Below are positions 6,609-14,144 of a stretch of DNA of 33,272 nt, piece after piece. The DNA is from JBOGXF01 sp050694275 (GTDB taxonomy: Bacteria; Actinomycetota; CADDZG01; WHSQ01): contig JBOGXF010000104.1 of assembly GCA_050694275.1 (NCBI GenBank), positions 1-33,272 on the forward strand, written 5' to 3'. The translations under genes and the position numbers were made by a program. The notes under the pieces are model-generated. The model made no database searches. It was not told the DNA's origin and saw only the letters and a list, made by a program, of their open reading frames with translations. Position 1 is the stretch's first letter. Every line of letters begins with the position of its first letter.

Positions 6609-7660
6609 ACGTCGACGAGGTTCTCCGGCTCGACGAGTTCGAGGCGCTCGCGCGCGAGAAGCTCGAGCCTGAGGCCTACGCGTACTACGTGAGCGCGGCA
6701 GCCGATGGCGTGACCGCCGAGGAGAACGTCGCCGCCTTCAGCCGGCGCAAGCTGCGCCCGCGCGTCCTCATCGACGTGTCCGACATCGACACGTCGGTCG
6801 AGTTGTTGGGAGTTCGCGTCGCGGTGCCTTTCGGGTGGGCTCCCACTGCGCTGCACGGACTCGCTCACCCCGACGGCGAGATCGCGTCGGCGGCGGCCGC
6901 GGGCGAACGCGGCGCGCTGTTCGTCCAGTCGACGATGTCGAATCGATCGATCGAGAAAGTCGCAGAGGGGTCCCAGGGCCCCAAATGGTTTCAGCTGTAC
7001 GTGCACCGGGATCGCTCGATCTCGGAGGACATGGTCAAGCGGGCCGCGGCAGCCGGACACGGAGCGATCGTGTTGACCGCCGACCTGCCCGTCCCCGGAT
7101 ATCGAGAGATGGAGCTTCGCAATCCGCTACAGATTCAGCCATCCGATCTCGGCAACTTTCTCGGGCTTGAGTTTGGTGAGGAAGACTTCCTCGAGGCGAT
7201 CAATGGGCTGATCAACGCGTCGCTCACCTGGGACGACGTCGCCTGGCTGCGAGGACTGTCGGACCTGCCGATGGTGCTCAAGGGGGTGCTAACCGCCGAG
7301 GACGCGGCGCTCGCGGTCGAGCACGGCGTCGACGCGGTGTGGGTGTCGAATCACGGCGGCCGGCAGCTCGACCGATCGGTCGCCGCGGTCGATGCCCTCG
7401 AGGAGGTCGTCGCCGCGGTCGATGGGCGCGCCGAGGTCTATGTCGACGGGGGAGTACGGCGAGGCACCGACGTCGTCACCGCGCTGGCGCTCGGAGCGAG
7501 GGCGGTCTTTTTGGGGCGCCCGCTTCTCTACGCGCTTGCGGCGGGGGGGCCGAGCGGCGTGGATCGCGCCCTGTTCTTGCTCCAAGCCGAGGTCCGCAAC
7601 GCGATGGCGCTGATCGGAGCGCGCTCGGTCTCCGAGATCACCCGCGCTCACGTCGTCTGA
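6605..7660 (+). CDS. FMN-dependent alpha-hydroxy-acid dehydrogenase/oxidase (lactate/glycolate oxidase family)
   Basis: 351 aa from GTG 6605, which overlaps the stop of the siroheme gene (GTGA). The family oxidises L-2-hydroxy acids to 2-oxo acids with FMN in a TIM barrel. Hallmarks are EPEAYAYYVSAAADG near the N-terminus, FQLYVHRD (Tyr132), TADLPVPGYRE (Asp160, Arg167), VLKGV (Lys226), the signature SNHGGRQLD with catalytic His250 and Arg253, then YVDGGVRRGTDV and GRPLLYALA for phosphate binding. All expected catalytic residues are present. There is no membrane segment, so it is probably cytosolic. Substrate (lactate, glycolate, mandelate or a peptide-derived cofactor precursor) cannot be decided. 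The 3' end overlaps the convergent TSUP gene by 13 bp. Confidence 0.88.
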   Translation: MNVDEVLRLDEFEALAREKLEPEAYAYYVSAAADGVTAEENVAAFSRRKLRPRVLIDVSDIDTSVELLGVRVAVPFGWAPTALHGLAHPDGEIASAAAAGERGALFVQSTMSNRSIEKVAEGSQGPKWFQLYVHRDRSISEDMVKRAAAAGHGAIVLTADLPVPGYREMELRNPLQIQPSDLGNFLGLEFGEEDFLEAINGLINASLTWDDVAWLRGLSDLPMVLKGVLTAEDAALAVEHGVDAVWVSNHGGRQLDRSVAAVDALEEVVAAVDGRAEVYVDGGVRRGTDVVTALALGARAVFLGRPLLYALAAGGPSGVDRALFLLQAEVRNAMALIGARSVSEITRAHVV

Positions 7661-8046
7661 GGTCCGCCCTTCGTTTCCCGATATCCGCCCAACACGAGGC
7701 GAATCCCCATCAGCAGGACGAACGCACCGAAGAGTCGCTGCAGTGCATCGGGATCGAGGCGATGGGCGAGCCACGCCCCAAGATACGCGCCCCCGATCCC
7801 CCCGATCGCGAGCACGGCGGCGTCCTTGAACGACACGAAGCCGCGCCTGTGGTGGGCGACGACGCCGGCGATCGCGGTCGGAACGATGACCAAAAGAGAT
7901 GTGCCCTCGGCGAGATGCTGGGACTTGTCCAGCGCGAGGACTATGAACGGGACCATGATGATGCCACCCCCGACCCCGAAGAGGGCGGACAGGACGCCGG
8001 TGGCGATGCCGGCGACGACGATGACGATCCCGAGAAGCACGCTCAT
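7648..8046 (-). CDS. Half-size TSUP (TauE/SafE) permease, second of a pair
   Basis: 132 aa, about half a normal TSUP transporter (~250 aa). The N-terminal hydrophobic hairpin carries the family motif FGVGGGIIMVP, followed by three further membrane segments and a polar tail YRETKGG. TSUP proteins export or import sulfite, sulfoacetate or other organosulfur and carboxylate anions. Its ATG overlaps the stop of the preceding half-size gene (ATGA), so the two are probably made in equal amounts and pair into one transporter. Positive charge is concentrated in the loop HHRRGFVSFK and at the C-terminus, unlike its partner. The 3' end overlaps the convergent hydroxy-acid dehydrogenase gene. Confidence 0.8.
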   Translation of the reverse strand: MSVLLGIVIVVAGIATGVLSALFGVGGGIIMVPFIVLALDKSQHLAEGTSLLVIVPTAIAGVVAHHRRGFVSFKDAAVLAIGGIGGAYLGAWLAHRLDPDALQRLFGAFVLLMGIRLVLGGYRETKGGPQTT

Positions 8047-8396
8047 GTCAACAAGAGCTGCGCCGCAACCACCAGCATGAGGATTCCGAACATCAGTTTG
8101 AGCGGGCCTTCTCCGGCGCGCGCCATGACGCGCGCCCCGAGGGGGGCTCCGGCGAGAGTGCCGATCGCGAGCAGAGCGCCCACTCCGTAGTCGAGGTTGC
8201 CTTCGATGGCGAAAGCCACGGCTCCCACCGCCGCGATGGGAACGATCGCGGCGAGCGACGTGGCGTGCGCTCGGTGCTGGCTGAGACCGATTACCCCGAC
8301 GAGCAGCGGGACCATGATTACCCCACCGCCGACTCCCAGCAGCCCGCTGAATATTCCGGCCGCCAGACCGACAGCGAGGGCGATCAGGAGCTGCAT
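8043..8396 (-). CDS. Half-size TSUP (TauE/SafE) permease, first of a pair
   Basis: 117 aa with motif LGVGGGVIMVPLL in the first hydrophobic hairpin and three further membrane segments, homologous to the adjacent 132-aa gene. The ATG directly follows the aminotransferase stop (TAAATG), and its own stop overlaps the next gene, so all three form one operon. The loop between the third and fourth segments is basic (GARVMARAGEGPLK), while the loop EGNLDYG is acidic; this is the reverse of its partner's charge pattern. Substrate is unknown. Alternatively each half could form homodimers. Confidence 0.8.
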   Translation of the reverse strand: MQLLIALAVGLAAGIFSGLLGVGGGVIMVPLLVGVIGLSQHRAHATSLAAIVPIAAVGAVAFAIEGNLDYGVGALLAIGTLAGAPLGARVMARAGEGPLKLMFGILMLVVAAQLLLT

Positions 8397-9590
8397 TTAG
8401 CCGACGAACTCTGCGATGCGGGTGACTCCCTCTATGAGTTCGTCGTCGCCCAGCGCGTAGCTGAGGCGAGCGTAGCCCGGTGCGCCGAACGCCTCGCCGG
8501 GAACGATCGCGACCTGCGCGGATTCGAGCAGCAAGTCGGCGAACGCGATGGAGCTGTCGATGGTTCGCCCACCGATGGTCCGTCCCATCAGTCCCTCAAG
8601 GGAGGGGAAACAGTAGAACGCGCCCTCGGGCTCGTAGCAGTAGATGCCGTCGATGTCGTTCAGTAGCTTGTGCATCGTCTGACGCCGGCGATCGAACGCT
8701 TCGCGCATCTCATGGGCTGCCCTGAGGTCACCGGACACCGCGGCGAGGGCGGCCGCCTGCGCGACGTTGGACACATTCGAGGTCGCATGGCTCTGTAGCG
8801 ACGTCGCAGCCGCTACAACGGGTGCCGGACCGATCATCCATCCGACTCTCCAACCGGTCATCGCGTAAGTCTTGGCGACGCCGTTGACGACGATGCATCG
8901 CTCCGCGAGTTCGGGCACGAGCACCGGCATCGACGCATGCGCGGCGTCGCCGTATACGAGGTGTTCGTAGATCTCGTCGGTGACGACCCACAGGCCGCGG
9001 TCGAGCGCCCAGCGTCCGATGGCCGCGACCTCCTGGGGCGGGTAGACCGCGCCGGTCGGGTTCGACGGCGAGACAAAGACGAGCGCCTTCGTCCGCTCGG
9101 TGGTCGCGGCGTCGAGTTGATCGATGGTGACACGAAAGCCTGCGTCGGCGGTCGTGGGCAGGGAGACGACGCGGCCCCCGGCGAGCTTGATCATCTCGGG
9201 ATAGCTCACCCAGAAGGGAGCCGGCAAGAGGGTTTCATCCCCTTCGTCGAGGATGGAGAGGAACGCGTTGTACAGCGCGTGCTTACCGCCGTTCGACACC
9301 AGAACCTGAAGCGGTTCGATACGGTAGCCCGAGTCTCTTTCCGTCTTGTGAGCGATCGCGGCGCGCAGCTCGGGCAGCCCTGCGGCCGGCGTGTAGCGGT
9401 GGAACGCGGGGTTGCGACAGGCCTCCGCGGCCGCCTCGACGATATGGGCGGGGGTCGGAAAGTCCGGCTCGCCCGCCCCGAACCCGATGACGTTCTCTCC
9501 GGCGGCCTTGAGGGCCTTGGCCTTGGCGTCGATGGCGAGAGTAGCGGACTCGGCGATGTTCAGGATGCGCTGCGAGAGCGAGTGGGCCAT
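8397..9590 (-). CDS. Aspartate aminotransferase-type class I PLP aminotransferase
   Basis: 397 aa from ATG 9590. A fold-type I cytosolic aminotransferase (subgroup I-beta) transferring amino groups between aspartate (or a similar acid) and 2-oxoglutarate. Motifs: FGAGEPDFPTPAHI (substrate loop), YTPAAGLPELR, SNGGKHALYNA, SPSNPTGAVY (Asn and Pro of the PLP site), DEIYEHLVYG (PLP-ring Asp and Tyr), and GVAKTYAMTGWRVGW with Schiff-base Lys240. Length and motifs are standard for AspAT Ib; prephenate aminotransferase activity is a known alternative in this subgroup. ATGs further upstream would lie in or before the -10 box, so 9590 is chosen. It is divergent from serC with only 25 bp between start codons, and heads an operon with the two half-TSUP genes. 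Confidence 0.9.
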   Translation of the reverse strand: MAHSLSQRILNIAESATLAIDAKAKALKAAGENVIGFGAGEPDFPTPAHIVEAAAEACRNPAFHRYTPAAGLPELRAAIAHKTERDSGYRIEPLQVLVSNGGKHALYNAFLSILDEGDETLLPAPFWVSYPEMIKLAGGRVVSLPTTADAGFRVTIDQLDAATTERTKALVFVSPSNPTGAVYPPQEVAAIGRWALDRGLWVVTDEIYEHLVYGDAAHASMPVLVPELAERCIVVNGVAKTYAMTGWRVGWMIGPAPVVAAATSLQSHATSNVSNVAQAAALAAVSGDLRAAHEMREAFDRRRQTMHKLLNDIDGIYCYEPEGAFYCFPSLEGLMGRTIGGRTIDSSIAFADLLLESAQVAIVPGEAFGAPGYARLSYALGDDELIEGVTRIAEFVG

Positions 9591-9597
9591 GCGTCGC

Positions 9598-9603
9598 ATG
9601 ATA
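9598..9603 (-). promoter_or_regulatory. Leaderless -10 box of the aminotransferase-TSUP operon
   Basis: Reverse-strand TATCAT lies seven nt before ATG 9590 (spacer GCGACGC), with no Shine-Dalgarno sequence. The box falls within the 25-bp gap between the divergent aminotransferase and serC start codons. Confidence 0.5.
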
Positions 9604-9615
9604 GGACGAGTGCGC

Positions 9616-10737
9616 ATGGATCCGGCCGAAATCGTAATTCCCCCCGAGTTACATCCCTCAGACGGGCGCTTCGGGTCGGGGCCGTCCAAGGTGCGGCCCG
9701 AGGCCGTCGCGGCCCTCGGACGCAGCGCCTCGTCCTATCTCGGGACGAGCCACCGGCGATCGGGAGTGCGCGACGTGATCGCCCGGCTCAAGGCTGGGCT
9801 GACAACCTTCTTCTCGCTTCCCGATGGCTACGAGGTCGGCCTCGGCAATGGCGGCGCGACGGTCTTTTGGGATGCGATGGTCTTCGGGCTCATTGAGCGC
9901 AAGAGCCAGCACCTCGTGTTCGGCGAGTTCTCCTCGAAATGCGCGCAGGCGGCCGCCGCGGCCTCGCACCTCACTGATCCCGAGATCATCAAGTCCGAGC
10001 CCGGTACTCACCCCGTCCCGGTCGCGAACGAGGCCGTCGATCTCTACGCCCTGACTCACAACGAGACCTCGACCGGGGTCGCGATGCCGATCCGGCGACC
10101 GGCCCCCCAGGGGCTCGTGGGCGTCGACGCGACGTCGGCGGCGGGGGCGCTCAGAGTCGACGCGGCGGAGTTCGACACCTACTACTTCGCGCCGCAGAAG
10201 GCGTTCGCCTCCGATGGCGGTCTCTGGGTTGCGCTGTTGTCGCCCGCCGCCATCGAGCGCATCGGGAAGATCGCCGTCTCGGATCGCTACATTCCGCCGT
10301 CGCTCGATCTCTCGATCGCGCTCGACAACTCGCGCAAGGACCAGACCTACAACACCCCGGCCCTTGCAACCCTTTTCCTGATGGTCGAGCAGCTCGACTG
10401 GATGCTCGATCAGGGTGGGCTCGCGTGGGCCGCGTCGCGCTGCGACAGGTCGGCCGACATCCTTTATACGTGGGCCGAGAAGTCGGATGTCGCGACGCCT
10501 TTCGTGCGCGAGCCCGGGCAGCGCAGCCCGGTCGTCGGAACGATCGATTTCGACGAGTCGGTCGACGCCGCCTCGATCTCCGCCGCCATGCGAGCGAACG
10601 GCATCGTGGACACCGAGCCGTATCGGAAGCTCGGCCGGAACCAGCTTCGGGTCGGGATGTATCCGGCGATCGAGCCCGACGACGTCGAAGCACTCACACG
10701 CTGCGTCGACTACGTGCTCGAGGCGATAGGTGACTGA
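9616..10737 (+). CDS. serC: Phosphoserine aminotransferase, actinobacterial type
   Basis: 373 aa. SerC converts 3-phosphohydroxypyruvate and glutamate to O-phosphoserine, the second step of serine synthesis (class V PLP aminotransferase). The sequence follows the mycobacterial-type enzyme: DGRFGSGPSKVRPEAV at the start, SYLGTSHRR, LGNGGATVFWDA, THNETSTGV, then DTYYFAPQKAFASDGGLW with PLP-lysine at 195, and a C-terminal RKLGRNQLRVGMYPAI (phosphate-binding Arg region). ATG 9616 is chosen, with a weak AGGA nine nt upstream; GTG 9610 is possible. Its promoter must lie inside the divergent aminotransferase gene. Together with serA at 11289 it covers two of the three serine steps; serB is not in the window. 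Confidence 0.93.
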   Translation: MDPAEIVIPPELHPSDGRFGSGPSKVRPEAVAALGRSASSYLGTSHRRSGVRDVIARLKAGLTTFFSLPDGYEVGLGNGGATVFWDAMVFGLIERKSQHLVFGEFSSKCAQAAAAASHLTDPEIIKSEPGTHPVPVANEAVDLYALTHNETSTGVAMPIRRPAPQGLVGVDATSAAGALRVDAAEFDTYYFAPQKAFASDGGLWVALLSPAAIERIGKIAVSDRYIPPSLDLSIALDNSRKDQTYNTPALATLFLMVEQLDWMLDQGGLAWAASRCDRSADILYTWAEKSDVATPFVREPGQRSPVVGTIDFDESVDAASISAAMRANGIVDTEPYRKLGRNQLRVGMYPAIEPDDVEALTRCVDYVLEAIGD

Positions 10738-10762
10738 GGTGAACCCCCCGCGGTCCGTTATC

Positions 10763-10780
10763 GCATCAGGCTTTTGATGC
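10763..10780. terminator. Small hairpin between convergent serC and DUF4282 genes
   Basis: GCATCA (10763-10768) and TGATGC (10775-10780) form a perfect 6-bp stem with loop GGCTTT, directly abutting the reverse-strand stop codon at 10781-10783. It could act on both strands as a weak bidirectional terminator. There is no T-tract. Confidence 0.4.
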
Positions 10781-11119
10781 CTACCCGGTCGGGCCCGTAG
10801 GAGGTGGAGGGCTCCCTCGCCTGAGTAGCCCGACCATCTCGACGTTCGTCTCCATGATCCTGAAGAGGGCGATCACGACCTCGAGGTAAACGCGCACCAG
10901 AATCGCCCAGAGAACAACGCCTAACGGCCCTAACACCAAGAGCACGAGCAGACCAAAAGCAGCATTCGTCGAAAAGGCGCCGATGACCCATCCCAGATAG
11001 AAGATTCCGATTCCGACGAGAGACAGGACGTAAATGACCTTGATGATCCTCGTCGTGATCAGCGACGTGAAAGAGATATCAAATAGGGATTTGAGGAAGC
11101 CACTCGCCTGGTTTTGCAT
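10781..11119 (-). CDS. DUF4282-family small membrane protein
   Basis: 112 aa from ATG 11119, preceded by the excellent reverse-strand Shine-Dalgarno GGGAGGAG at four nt. The N-terminal ASGFLKSLFDISFTSLITTR is followed by two long hydrophobic segments (about residues 27-47 and 53-75) and an amphipathic helix with LEVVIALFRIMETN. It then ends in a Pro-rich tail. This is the pattern of DUF4282 proteins, small two-helix inner-membrane proteins of unknown function common in Actinomycetota. An upstream in-frame ATG at 11158 lacks such a ribosome site. It is a single gene between convergent serC and divergent serA. Confidence 0.75.
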   Translation of the reverse strand: MQNQASGFLKSLFDISFTSLITTRIIKVIYVLSLVGIGIFYLGWVIGAFSTNAAFGLLVLLVLGPLGVVLWAILVRVYLEVVIALFRIMETNVEMVGLLRRGSPPPPTGPTG

Positions 11120-11176
11120 CGTCTCCTCCCATCGTGAAGTGTGGACGCTGCCCGGCACCCTTCCTGAGTTGGCCCG

Positions 11177-11182
11177 AGCCTA
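11177..11182 (-). promoter_or_regulatory. Probable -10 box of the DUF4282 gene
   Basis: Reverse-strand TAGGCT, the same hexamer used before yraN and ispG, placed so that transcription would start near 11170 and give a ~50-nt leader including the strong Shine-Dalgarno site of the DUF4282 gene. No convincing -35 is seen. Confidence 0.35.
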
Positions 11183-11276
11183 GAGCCGTCGGCCCTTCTT
11201 GTCTCGCCAGGAACCCGGCAGGCCGATGCGGGCCGGTAATCGTAGCTGGGAAGGACCCGGCGAGGGAGCCCACTAG

Positions 11277-11282
11277 TACGAT
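11277..11282 (+). promoter_or_regulatory. Leaderless -10 box of serA
   Basis: TACGAT lies six nt upstream of ATG 11289 (spacer GACGCG). There is no Shine-Dalgarno sequence, so the serA mRNA is probably leaderless. Confidence 0.5.
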
Positions 11283-11288
11283 GACGCG

Positions 11289-12872
11289 ATGAAGGTACTC
11301 ATCACCGAGAAGCTCGCCGCGGCCGGCATCGAGCGACTGAACGAGCATCTCGAGGTCGACGTCCGGCTGGATCTCTCGCCCGACGATCTCTCTGGGATCA
11401 TCGGCGGCTACGACGCGCTGATCATCCGCTCTGGCACGACGGTGGATGCGGCCCTGCTCGAGAGAGCCGACAACCTCAAGGTCGTGGGACGCGCCGGGAT
11501 CGGACTCGACAACGTCGACGTTGACGCCGCAACGCGCCAGGGGATACTCGTCGTCAACGCGCCACAATCGAACGTCATCTCGGCGGCCGAGCACACGATG
11601 GCGCTGTTGCTGGCGCAGGCCCGCAACATCTCGCAGGCTCACGCCGCCCTCGCGGCCGGATCGTGGGAGCGCGAGCGATGGCAGGGGGTCGAGCTCAACG
11701 GCAAGACCCTCGGGATCATCGGGCTCGGGCGGGTAGGAACCCTCGTGGCACAGCGCGCGAGCGCGTTCGGCATGCGTCTGGTGGCCTTCGACCCGTACGT
11801 CTCGGCGAACCGGGCCGCGCAGATGGGTGTGACCATGGCGGACACGATCGCGGAAGTGTGCCGGCGGGCGGACTTCATCACCTTTCACCTTCCCAAGACC
11901 CCCGAGACCGTGGACATCGTCGGCGAGCAGGAGCTGTCGCAAACGAGGCCCGGAGTCCGCATAGTCAACACCGCGCGCGGCGGCTTGATCGACGAGGACG
12001 CTCTCGTCGCGGCAATCAAGGACGGCCGGGTCGCGGGCGCGGCGATCGACGTCTTCGAAGATGAGCCCGTGACCGAGCATCCCTTGTTCGATCTGCCGCA
12101 GGTAATCGTTACCCCTCACCTGGGGGCGTCGACCGCGGAGGCGCAGGACAAAGCCGGTCTCGCGATCGCGGAACAGATCCTGCTCGCCCTCAAGGGCGAG
12201 TTCGTCCCTTACGCGGTGAATCTCGAGGTCGGTCCCGACATCCCCGAAGCGGTTCGTCCGTATCTGCGGCTCGCCGATCGCCTCGGGCGGGTGGTCGTCG
12301 CCCTCGCCGGTGGTTCGATCGAAAGCCTCCGCTTCGAGTACTTCGGGGGGATCGCAGAGCACGATCCGCGCGCGCTCACCCTGTCTGGGCTGAGGGGCGC
12401 GTTTTCGACCGTCGTGCATGAACCGGTCACCTTCGTGAACGCGCCCCTGATCGCGAAGGAGCGCGGCATCTCGGTCGAGGAGTCACGCTCCTCGCAGAGC
12501 CTCGACTACGTCAATCTGATCGAGGTGCGCGCCGAGAGCCGCGACGAATCGGTGTCGGTCGCCGGGGTGCTCGTGGGCAAGCGCGACAACGAGCGTCTGG
12601 TCCGCGTCCATGGCTACGAGATCGACATGGCGTTCTCGCCCATCCTGGTGTTCTTCCGCTACGAGGACCGTCCCGGAATCATCGGCAAGGTCGGGACGCA
12701 GTTGGGCGAAGCCGGTATCAACATCGCCAACATGCAGGTCGGCCGCAAAGCGCAGGGAGGCGAGGCGCTCATGGGGCTGGCGGTGGATTCGCCCATTCCG
12801 CAAGCAGTTCTCGATCGAATCGTCGAAGATGCTGAGATGCGTGACGCTCGTTTGATAGTTCTGGAAGGTTAG
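11289..12872 (+). CDS. serA: D-3-phosphoglycerate dehydrogenase, long form with ACT domain
   Basis: 527 aa, the length of the long (mycobacterial-type) enzyme that oxidises 3-phosphoglycerate to 3-phosphohydroxypyruvate with NAD, the first step of serine synthesis. The substrate and NAD domains come first: RAGIGLDNVDVDAA, LGIIGLGRVG (NAD loop, ~141-150), Arg230 in NTARGGLIDE, Glu259 in EDEPVTEHPLF, and catalytic His277 in TPHLGAS. An intervening ASB domain (~310-440) is followed by a C-terminal ACT domain (~452-527, IGKVGTQLGEAGINIANMQ), the usual site of serine feedback. Start ATG 11289 matches the family N-terminus and the leaderless promoter. It is followed after 8 nt by ilvE and probably co-transcribed. 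Confidence 0.96.
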   Translation: MKVLITEKLAAAGIERLNEHLEVDVRLDLSPDDLSGIIGGYDALIIRSGTTVDAALLERADNLKVVGRAGIGLDNVDVDAATRQGILVVNAPQSNVISAAEHTMALLLAQARNISQAHAALAAGSWERERWQGVELNGKTLGIIGLGRVGTLVAQRASAFGMRLVAFDPYVSANRAAQMGVTMADTIAEVCRRADFITFHLPKTPETVDIVGEQELSQTRPGVRIVNTARGGLIDEDALVAAIKDGRVAGAAIDVFEDEPVTEHPLFDLPQVIVTPHLGASTAEAQDKAGLAIAEQILLALKGEFVPYAVNLEVGPDIPEAVRPYLRLADRLGRVVVALAGGSIESLRFEYFGGIAEHDPRALTLSGLRGAFSTVVHEPVTFVNAPLIAKERGISVEESRSSQSLDYVNLIEVRAESRDESVSVAGVLVGKRDNERLVRVHGYEIDMAFSPILVFFRYEDRPGIIGKVGTQLGEAGINIANMQVGRKAQGGEALMGLAVDSPIPQAVLDRIVEDAEMRDARLIVLEG

Positions 12873-12880
12873 GGGGATCG

Positions 12881-13801
12881 ATGCCGATCAAGCCGGTTGC
12901 CAAGGTGTGGATGAACGGTGAGCTCGTCGAGTGGGAGAACGCCACCGTTCACGTCCTGTCGCATGCGCTTCACTACGGGAGCGGCGTGTTCGAAGGCATC
13001 CGGTGCTACGAGACCTCCCGGGGGCCGGCGGCGTTCCGCCTGCGCGACCACCTCGAGCGCATGGAGCGCTCGGCCAAGATCTTCTTGATGGACATCCCGT
13101 ACTCGGTCGACGAGCTCGTCGCCGCCACGCACGAGCTCATCAAAGTCAACGACCTCAGATCCTGTTACGTGCGCCCGATCGCCTTCCGGGGTTTCGGCGG
13201 CGAGATGGGCGTCAATCCCGAGCTCAATCCGATCGACGTGACGATCGCGGTGTGGTCGTGGGGCACTTACTTGGGAAATGAGGCGCTCAAGAACGGCGTG
13301 CGCATGACGATCTCGTCCTGGCGCCGGCACGATCCAAACATCATCCCGTCGCAGGCCAAGGTCACTGGGGCCTACATCAACTCCTCGATGGCTAAGCTCG
13401 AGGCGGTGCGGGCCGGCTTCGACGAGGCGATCCAGCTCAATCCCCAGGGTTACCTTTCGGAGGCGACCGGCGAGAACATCTTCGTCGTCAAGGGGGGCGA
13501 GATCTTCACCCCGCCTCTCGCCGCCGGCCCCCTCCCGGGCATCACCCGCGACTCGATCATGACGATCGCGCGCGACCTCGGGATGACCGTGAGCGAAAGC
13601 ATTCTCACTCGCTCGGACCTGTACGTCGCCGAGGAGGTCTTCTGTGTGGGGACGGCAGCGGAAGTGACACCGGTCCGCGAGATCGACGAGCGGATCATCG
13701 GGGCGCCCGGGCCGATCACGCAGACCCTGCAGCAGAAGTACTTCGCGATCGTGAAAGGCGAGGACGAGAAGTACTCCGACTGGCTCGACTTCGTCGAGTA
13801 G
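12881..13801 (+). CDS. ilvE: Branched-chain amino acid aminotransferase (class IV)
   Basis: 306 aa, the common size. The enzyme transfers the amino group between glutamate and the keto acids of Leu, Ile and Val (PLP fold type IV). Motifs: HVLSHALHYGSGVFEGIRCY, FRLRDHLERMERSA, SYVRP-like CYVRPIAFRG, PLP lysine 160 in SQAKVTGAYINSS, EAIQLNPQGYLSEATGENIF with Glu194, and PGITRDSI. ATG 12881 has AGGGGGA at a good distance and lies 8 nt after serA, so the pair forms an operon. D-amino-acid or aminodeoxychorismate-lyase relatives share the fold, but the length and motifs fit IlvE. Confidence 0.94.
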   Translation: MPIKPVAKVWMNGELVEWENATVHVLSHALHYGSGVFEGIRCYETSRGPAAFRLRDHLERMERSAKIFLMDIPYSVDELVAATHELIKVNDLRSCYVRPIAFRGFGGEMGVNPELNPIDVTIAVWSWGTYLGNEALKNGVRMTISSWRRHDPNIIPSQAKVTGAYINSSMAKLEAVRAGFDEAIQLNPQGYLSEATGENIFVVKGGEIFTPPLAAGPLPGITRDSIMTIARDLGMTVSESILTRSDLYVAEEVFCVGTAAEVTPVREIDERIIGAPGPITQTLQQKYFAIVKGEDEKYSDWLDFVE

Positions 13802-13807
13802 CACGGT

Positions 13808-14011
13808 CTACGGTTCGACCACGTCGAGGAGCTCGAAGACCTCCTTGGGTCCCGACAAGGACCGCTCCGCCAGGAGCCCGATTCCCCGCGCATAGAATTT
13901 CTCGACCACGACCCTTGGTTCGAGAGGCGACCATTCGAGAGTCTGGACAACGTCGTCGAAGTCGCCGAACGGAACGATCCTCGATCCACCGGTCGCCACG
14001 ACCCAGTACAT
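13808..14011 (-). CDS. Possible small hypothetical protein
   Basis: 67 aa from ATG 14011, convergent with ilvE, in an otherwise empty 343-bp gap (13802-14144). I recognise no family. The composition is protein-like: VVATGGSRIVPFGDFDDVV, VVVEKFYARGIGLLAE, and a C-terminal EVFELLDVVEP. Codons have the high-GC third positions seen in neighbours. The frame stays open for another ~100 nt upstream (to a stop near 14114-14116) and reads ARQEYYEGQAED immediately before the ATG, but offers no ATG, GTG or TTG there. No clear Shine-Dalgarno precedes 14011. It may be longer, broken at its 5' end, or a chance frame. Confidence 0.4.
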   Translation of the reverse strand: MYWVVATGGSRIVPFGDFDDVVQTLEWSPLEPRVVVEKFYARGIGLLAERSLSGPKEVFELLDVVEP

Positions 14012-14068
14012 GTCTTCTGCCTGGCCCTCGTAGTACTCCTGGCGAGCGGATCCGGAGGCAGGGGCGGC

Positions 14069-14115
14069 TTTATTGATGGTATTTGTCTGCCGATACTCCG
14101 AATGTCGGAAACATT
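14069..14115 (+). promoter_or_regulatory. Candidate promoter and dyad upstream of the lysyl-oxidase-like gene
   Basis: TTTATT (14069-14074) and GATACT (14092-14097) are separated by exactly 17 nt, giving a predicted start near 14104. A palindrome AATGT-N5-ACATT (14101-14115) lies on that start and could bind a regulator. The downstream gene has GGGAG eight nt before its ATG. This AT-rich stretch stands out from its surroundings. Confidence 0.4.
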
Positions 14116-14144
14116 AGGGGCGGGCGGACTCGGGAGACTCGATC

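Noticed and set aside
7339..8190. Forward 283-codon frame over the dehydrogenase end and the TSUP genes
   Set aside because: It is antisense to two convincing membrane proteins and its composition (His/Asp/Arg) is that of a shadow frame.
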